Source of the DNA: Verrucomicrobia bacterium UBA1727
Lineage (GTDB): Bacteria > Verrucomicrobiota > Kiritimatiellia > RFP12 > UBA1067
Length of the DNA: 25,877 bases
Direction of reading: 5' to 3'
Assembly: GCA_002315875.1 (NCBI GenBank)
Contig: DCIL01000052.1
Span: forward strand, 1 to 25,877
In this document: piece after piece, positions 22,938 through 25,877 of the stretch
Numbering within the stretch: the first letter of the stretch is position 1
Layout: each line of letters begins with the position of its first letter
Notes under the pieces: generated by a model
Database searches by the model: none
What the model saw: only the letters and a program-made list of their open reading frames with translations
Told to the model about the DNA's origin: nothing
Program-made: the position numbers and the translations under genes

Positions 22938-24701
22938 ATGAAACTCGATCCAACCAAGATGAAGGACTGGCAGGTCGCAGAGGCCGCCGAAGCGAATCTC
23001 AAACCTGCCGCGGAGCTTCTCAAGGACCTCGGCATTCAGGACGACGAGTGGGATGCGTACGGTAAGTATCTCGCAAAGGTAGATGTCACCAAGGTCCTGA
23101 AGCGCGTGGGCGCCGGACGCAAGGGCAAGTACATTGACGTCACCGCCATCACTCCGACTGCGCTCGGTGAAGGCAAGACCACGACTACGCTCGGGCTCGT
23201 CGAAGGCCTCGGCAAACTCGGCAAGAAGGTGATCGGCTGCGTCCGTCAACCCTCGGGCGGTCCGACCTTCAACATCAAGGGCAGCGCCGCAGGCGGCGGA
23301 CTCGCCCAGGTCATCCCGCTCACTTCGCTTTCGCTCGGCCTTACTGGCGACATTGACGCGATCACCAATGCGAACAACCTGGCGATGGTGGCGCTCAACT
23401 CGCGTATGCAGCACGAGCGCAATCACGATGATGCGTGGCTTGCCGAGCGCGGACTCAAGCGTCTCGACATCGACGAGAACAGAATCCAGTTCCGTTGGGC
23501 GATGGACTTCTGCGCGCAGGGTCTTCGTAACATCGAGATCGGCAAGGGCGGCAAGCTCGACGGCTACACTTGCAATTCCGGCTTTTACATCACGGTTGCG
23601 TCCGAAGTGATGGCGATCATGGCGATGAGTTCCGATCTCGCAGACCTTCGCAAGCGTCTTTCGAAGATCATCGTCGCCTATTCAAAGAGCGGGGCGCCGG
23701 TGACGACGGCCGATCTCGAGGTGGACGGCGCAATGTGTGCGCTGCTGGTGAACGCGATCAAGCCGACGCTGATGCAGTCCATCGAGGGACAGCCGATGTT
23801 CGTGCATTGCGGACCTTTCGCGAACATCGCCATCGGACAGAATTCCGTAGTGGCCGACAAGCTCGCCTGCGCGCTCGGCGATTATGTAGTTACGGAGTCC
23901 GGCTTCGCGAGCGACATGGGCTTCGAGAAGTTCTGGAACATCAAGTGCCGTTGTTCGGGACTCAAACCGGACGCGGTGGTGCTCGTGGCGACGGTGCGCG
24001 CGCTCAAGGCGCACGGTGGCGCGCCGAAGGTGAAGGCGGGGCTTCCGCTCGATCCGGTCTACACGACCGAGAATCTCGAGCTTCTTGAGATGGGATGCGA
24101 TAACCTGCTTGCGCACATCGACATCATCCGTCGCGCCGGCATTCAACCGGTCGTCTGTCTCAACGCCTTCTACACCGATACTCAGGCGGAGCGCGATCTC
24201 GTGCGCAAGGTCGCCGAGAAGGCGGGTGCGTCGTTTGCCGTGTCCGATCACTGGCTCAAGGGTGGTGAAGGCGCGATTGAGCTTGCCGAGGCCGTCATCA
24301 AGGCGTGCGACGAGTCCAACAGTTTCGCTTTTCTCTGCGACCTCAACGAGCCGCTTAAGGACCGTATCGAGAAGCAGGTCAAGGAGGTGTACGGCGGGGA
24401 CGGTGTTGACTTCGAGCCGCTCGCGATGGAGAAGCTTGCCGCGTATCAGGCCAATCCCGATACGGCGAAACTGCCGATCTGCATCGCCAAGACGCAATAC
24501 TCGCTTTCGCACGATCCGAACCTGCTCGGACGTCCCAAGGGTTGGCGCATGCCGGTCAAGGACATTCTCATTTATCAGGGTGCGGGACTCATCGTGCCGG
24601 TCGCGGGTGAAATCAAACTCATGCCCGGAACTTCCGCCTCGCCCGCTTACCGTCGCATCGACGTCGATGTCGAGACCGGCAAGGTGAAGGGACTTTTCTA
24701 A
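22938..24701 (+). CDS. fhs: Formate-tetrahydrofolate ligase (10-formyl-THF synthetase)
   Basis: A 587-residue cytosolic enzyme that joins formate to tetrahydrofolate with ATP to give 10-formyl-THF. It feeds purine and formyl-methionine synthesis or, in acetogens, the methyl branch of the Wood-Ljungdahl pathway. The nucleotide site is TPTALGEGKTTTT (72-84). VHCGPFANIAIGQNSV, GFASDMGFEKFWNIKCR and VATVRALKAHGG are clear family blocks. The N-terminal block reads QPSGGPTFNIKGSAAGGGLAQVIP rather than the SLGPVFGMKGGAAGGGY seen in the clostridial type. With its ~590-residue length against the usual ~556, this marks the longer subgroup. AAAGGAGA overlaps the upstream stop and lies seven bases from ATG 22938. 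The gap to the V-ATPase gene is 13 bases, so the genes are co-transcribed. Wood-Ljungdahl use is not shown, since no partner genes are in view. Confidence 0.94.
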   Translation: MKLDPTKMKDWQVAEAAEANLKPAAELLKDLGIQDDEWDAYGKYLAKVDVTKVLKRVGAGRKGKYIDVTAITPTALGEGKTTTTLGLVEGLGKLGKKVIGCVRQPSGGPTFNIKGSAAGGGLAQVIPLTSLSLGLTGDIDAITNANNLAMVALNSRMQHERNHDDAWLAERGLKRLDIDENRIQFRWAMDFCAQGLRNIEIGKGGKLDGYTCNSGFYITVASEVMAIMAMSSDLADLRKRLSKIIVAYSKSGAPVTTADLEVDGAMCALLVNAIKPTLMQSIEGQPMFVHCGPFANIAIGQNSVVADKLACALGDYVVTESGFASDMGFEKFWNIKCRCSGLKPDAVVLVATVRALKAHGGAPKVKAGLPLDPVYTTENLELLEMGCDNLLAHIDIIRRAGIQPVVCLNAFYTDTQAERDLVRKVAEKAGASFAVSDHWLKGGEGAIELAEAVIKACDESNSFAFLCDLNEPLKDRIEKQVKEVYGGDGVDFEPLAMEKLAAYQANPDTAKLPICIAKTQYSLSHDPNLLGRPKGWRMPVKDILIYQGAGLIVPVAGEIKLMPGTSASPAYRRIDVDVETGKVKGLF

Positions 24702-24704
24702 GCC

Positions 24705-25877
24705 ATGAAGATGAAATTCGTTTCCCAGGAGCGTTACTGCTCCGAATATCTTTCCTATCTCGGCACTGCCAAGACCGCGCGTCGCAGTTACGCCGAAAGC
24801 GTGCGGCTTCTGAAAGCCAAGGGCTTCAAGGATATCTCGTCTTTTAAGACGCTCAAGCCCGGCGACAAGGTCTACCGCGGCTATCAGGACCGCACGATCA
24901 TGGCGGCGGTAATCGGCAAGAAGAAGATTTCCGAATCCGGCATCAAGGTCGTCGGCGGACACACCGATGCGCCGCGGCTCGACCTCAAGCCCCGTCCGAT
25001 TTACGAGAAGGGCGGTGTTGTCTATTTCGATTGCCACATCTACGGTGGCATCAAGAAGTATCAGTGGCTTACGCTGCCGCTCGCGCTTTACGGACGCGTG
25101 GTCCGCAAGGACGGCTCGATCGTCGACATCGCGATCGGCGATGGTAAGGACGATCCCATCTTCATGATATCCGACATTCTTCCGCATCTCGGCAAGGATC
25201 AGGAGAAGAAAAAGGTCAATGAGTTCTTTCCGGCCGAAGATCTCGATGTCGTCGCATGGACGACTGGAGAAGGGAAGAGAGAAGATGTAAAAAAGAGTTT
25301 GGTTGAGTATTTGAAGAAGACCTACAAGATCGACGAAGAGGACTTTCTTTCGTCCGAACTCGAGATCGTGCCGGCGGGAATGCCGCGCTACGTCGGCCTT
25401 GACCGTTCGCTGATCGCGGGATACGGACACGATGATCGCGTCTGTTCGTTTGCGGGGCTCAAAGCGCTTCTGGATGCGTCCGACATCGTTCCTTCCGTCA
25501 CTGCCACGATTCTCATGTGCGACAAGGAGGAGATCGGCTCGATGGGTGCGACGGGTATGCAGAGCTCGTTCTTCGAAAATACGGTCGCCGAACTGATCGA
25601 GCGCCAGGAGAAGGACGCTCGCGATATCATGGTTCGCCGCGCGCTCGAAAAGTCCTCGATGCTTTCGGCGGACGTTACCGCAATCGCCGATCCGCATTTC
25701 CCTGACGTCGATTCGACGGGCAACTCGGCGAAGTTCCACAAGGGTCCGTGCGCCTCGAAGTACACGGGCGGAACTTCGAAGGGCGGCGCGAGCGATGCGA
25801 GCCCCGAGTTCGTGGCGGAGATCCGCAAGATCATGGACGATGAGAAAATCACCTGGCAGATGGCGGAGCTCGGCAAG
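24705..25877 (+). CDS. M18 family metalloaminopeptidase, 3' end beyond the window
   Basis: The first 391 residues of a cytosolic dizinc aminopeptidase of the aspartyl/lysyl aminopeptidase family (M18), which trims N-terminal, mostly acidic residues from peptides. Visible active-site blocks are GGHTDAPRLDLKP (H86, D88), GYGHDDRVCS (H242, D243), CDKEEIGSMGATGMQS (E275, E276) and SADVTAIADPHFPD (D323). The last zinc-binding histidine and the C-terminus lie past the window end; bacterial members are about 430-480 residues, so 40-90 residues are missing. ATG 24705 starts three bases after the formate-THF ligase stop; ATG 24711 is an equally possible start. There is no strong ribosome site (AAGG at 24687-24690 is 14 bases away), so translation is probably coupled. 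It is the third gene of the unit beginning at 21623. Confidence 0.92.
   Translation, partial: MKMKFVSQERYCSEYLSYLGTAKTARRSYAESVRLLKAKGFKDISSFKTLKPGDKVYRGYQDRTIMAAVIGKKKISESGIKVVGGHTDAPRLDLKPRPIYEKGGVVYFDCHIYGGIKKYQWLTLPLALYGRVVRKDGSIVDIAIGDGKDDPIFMISDILPHLGKDQEKKKVNEFFPAEDLDVVAWTTGEGKREDVKKSLVEYLKKTYKIDEEDFLSSELEIVPAGMPRYVGLDRSLIAGYGHDDRVCSFAGLKALLDASDIVPSVTATILMCDKEEIGSMGATGMQSSFFENTVAELIERQEKDARDIMVRRALEKSSMLSADVTAIADPHFPDVDSTGNSAKFHKGPCASKYTGGTSKGGASDASPEFVAEIRKIMDDEKITWQMAELGK

Overview
The window looks like a piece of chromosome from an uncultured, probably anaerobic member of the Verrucomicrobiota/Kiritimatiellota-Lentisphaerota (PVC) branch. This is inferred from very large exported proteins built of LamG-like, DUF2341, autotransporter-strand and InlB-B-like modules, a V-type (not F-type) ATPase subunit, and a formate-tetrahydrofolate ligase of a less common sequence subgroup. 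No rRNA, tRNA or CRISPR array is visible. Every convincing gene is on the + strand, and the long minus-strand reading frames are antisense shadows.

Layout. (1) 34-4706: an exported LamG protein, joined by a TGATG stop/start overlap to a membrane-anchored Ser/Thr kinase. (2) about 4740-8760: a visibly AT-richer accessory stretch. It holds an antitoxin with a severely truncated VapC (PIN) toxin; a gene-free 313 bp region packed with inverted repeats; a zinc-ribbon/TM2 membrane protein; an unfamiliar 658-residue protein with an exact 71-residue repeat period; and a bacterial voltage-gated sodium channel. (3) 8786-20270: two overlapping genes for related exported proteins of 948 and 2881 residues. 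(4) 20276-25877: conserved metabolic genes. These are a CBS-domain family II inorganic pyrophosphatase, a V-ATPase subunit B without its usual partner genes, formate-tetrahydrofolate ligase, and the first 391 residues of an M18 aminopeptidase that runs off the window.

The most interesting stretch is 5072-5364. A chain of tetraloop hairpins closed by CCTAAG/CTTAGG is followed by a long nested hairpin (5226-5336). The inner arm of that hairpin is also the left arm of a different 19-position stem (5288-5306/5337-5355) ending in TTTATTTT, just before the zinc-ribbon/TM2 gene. This is the layout of an antiterminator/terminator switch. The same features could instead belong to a mobile repeat that destroyed vapC. 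The downstream genes (zinc-ribbon/TM2, 71-residue repeat protein, Nav-type channel) look like one unit bounded by terminators, and may be an undescribed membrane-sensing or ion-handling module. That functional reading is inference.

Likely transcription units are 34-4706; 4780-5089; 5403-7829; the channel alone or with the previous unit (a hairpin lies between them); 8786-21559; and 21623 to beyond the window end. TATAAT -10 boxes sit before the antitoxin, the 948-residue protein and the V-ATPase gene.
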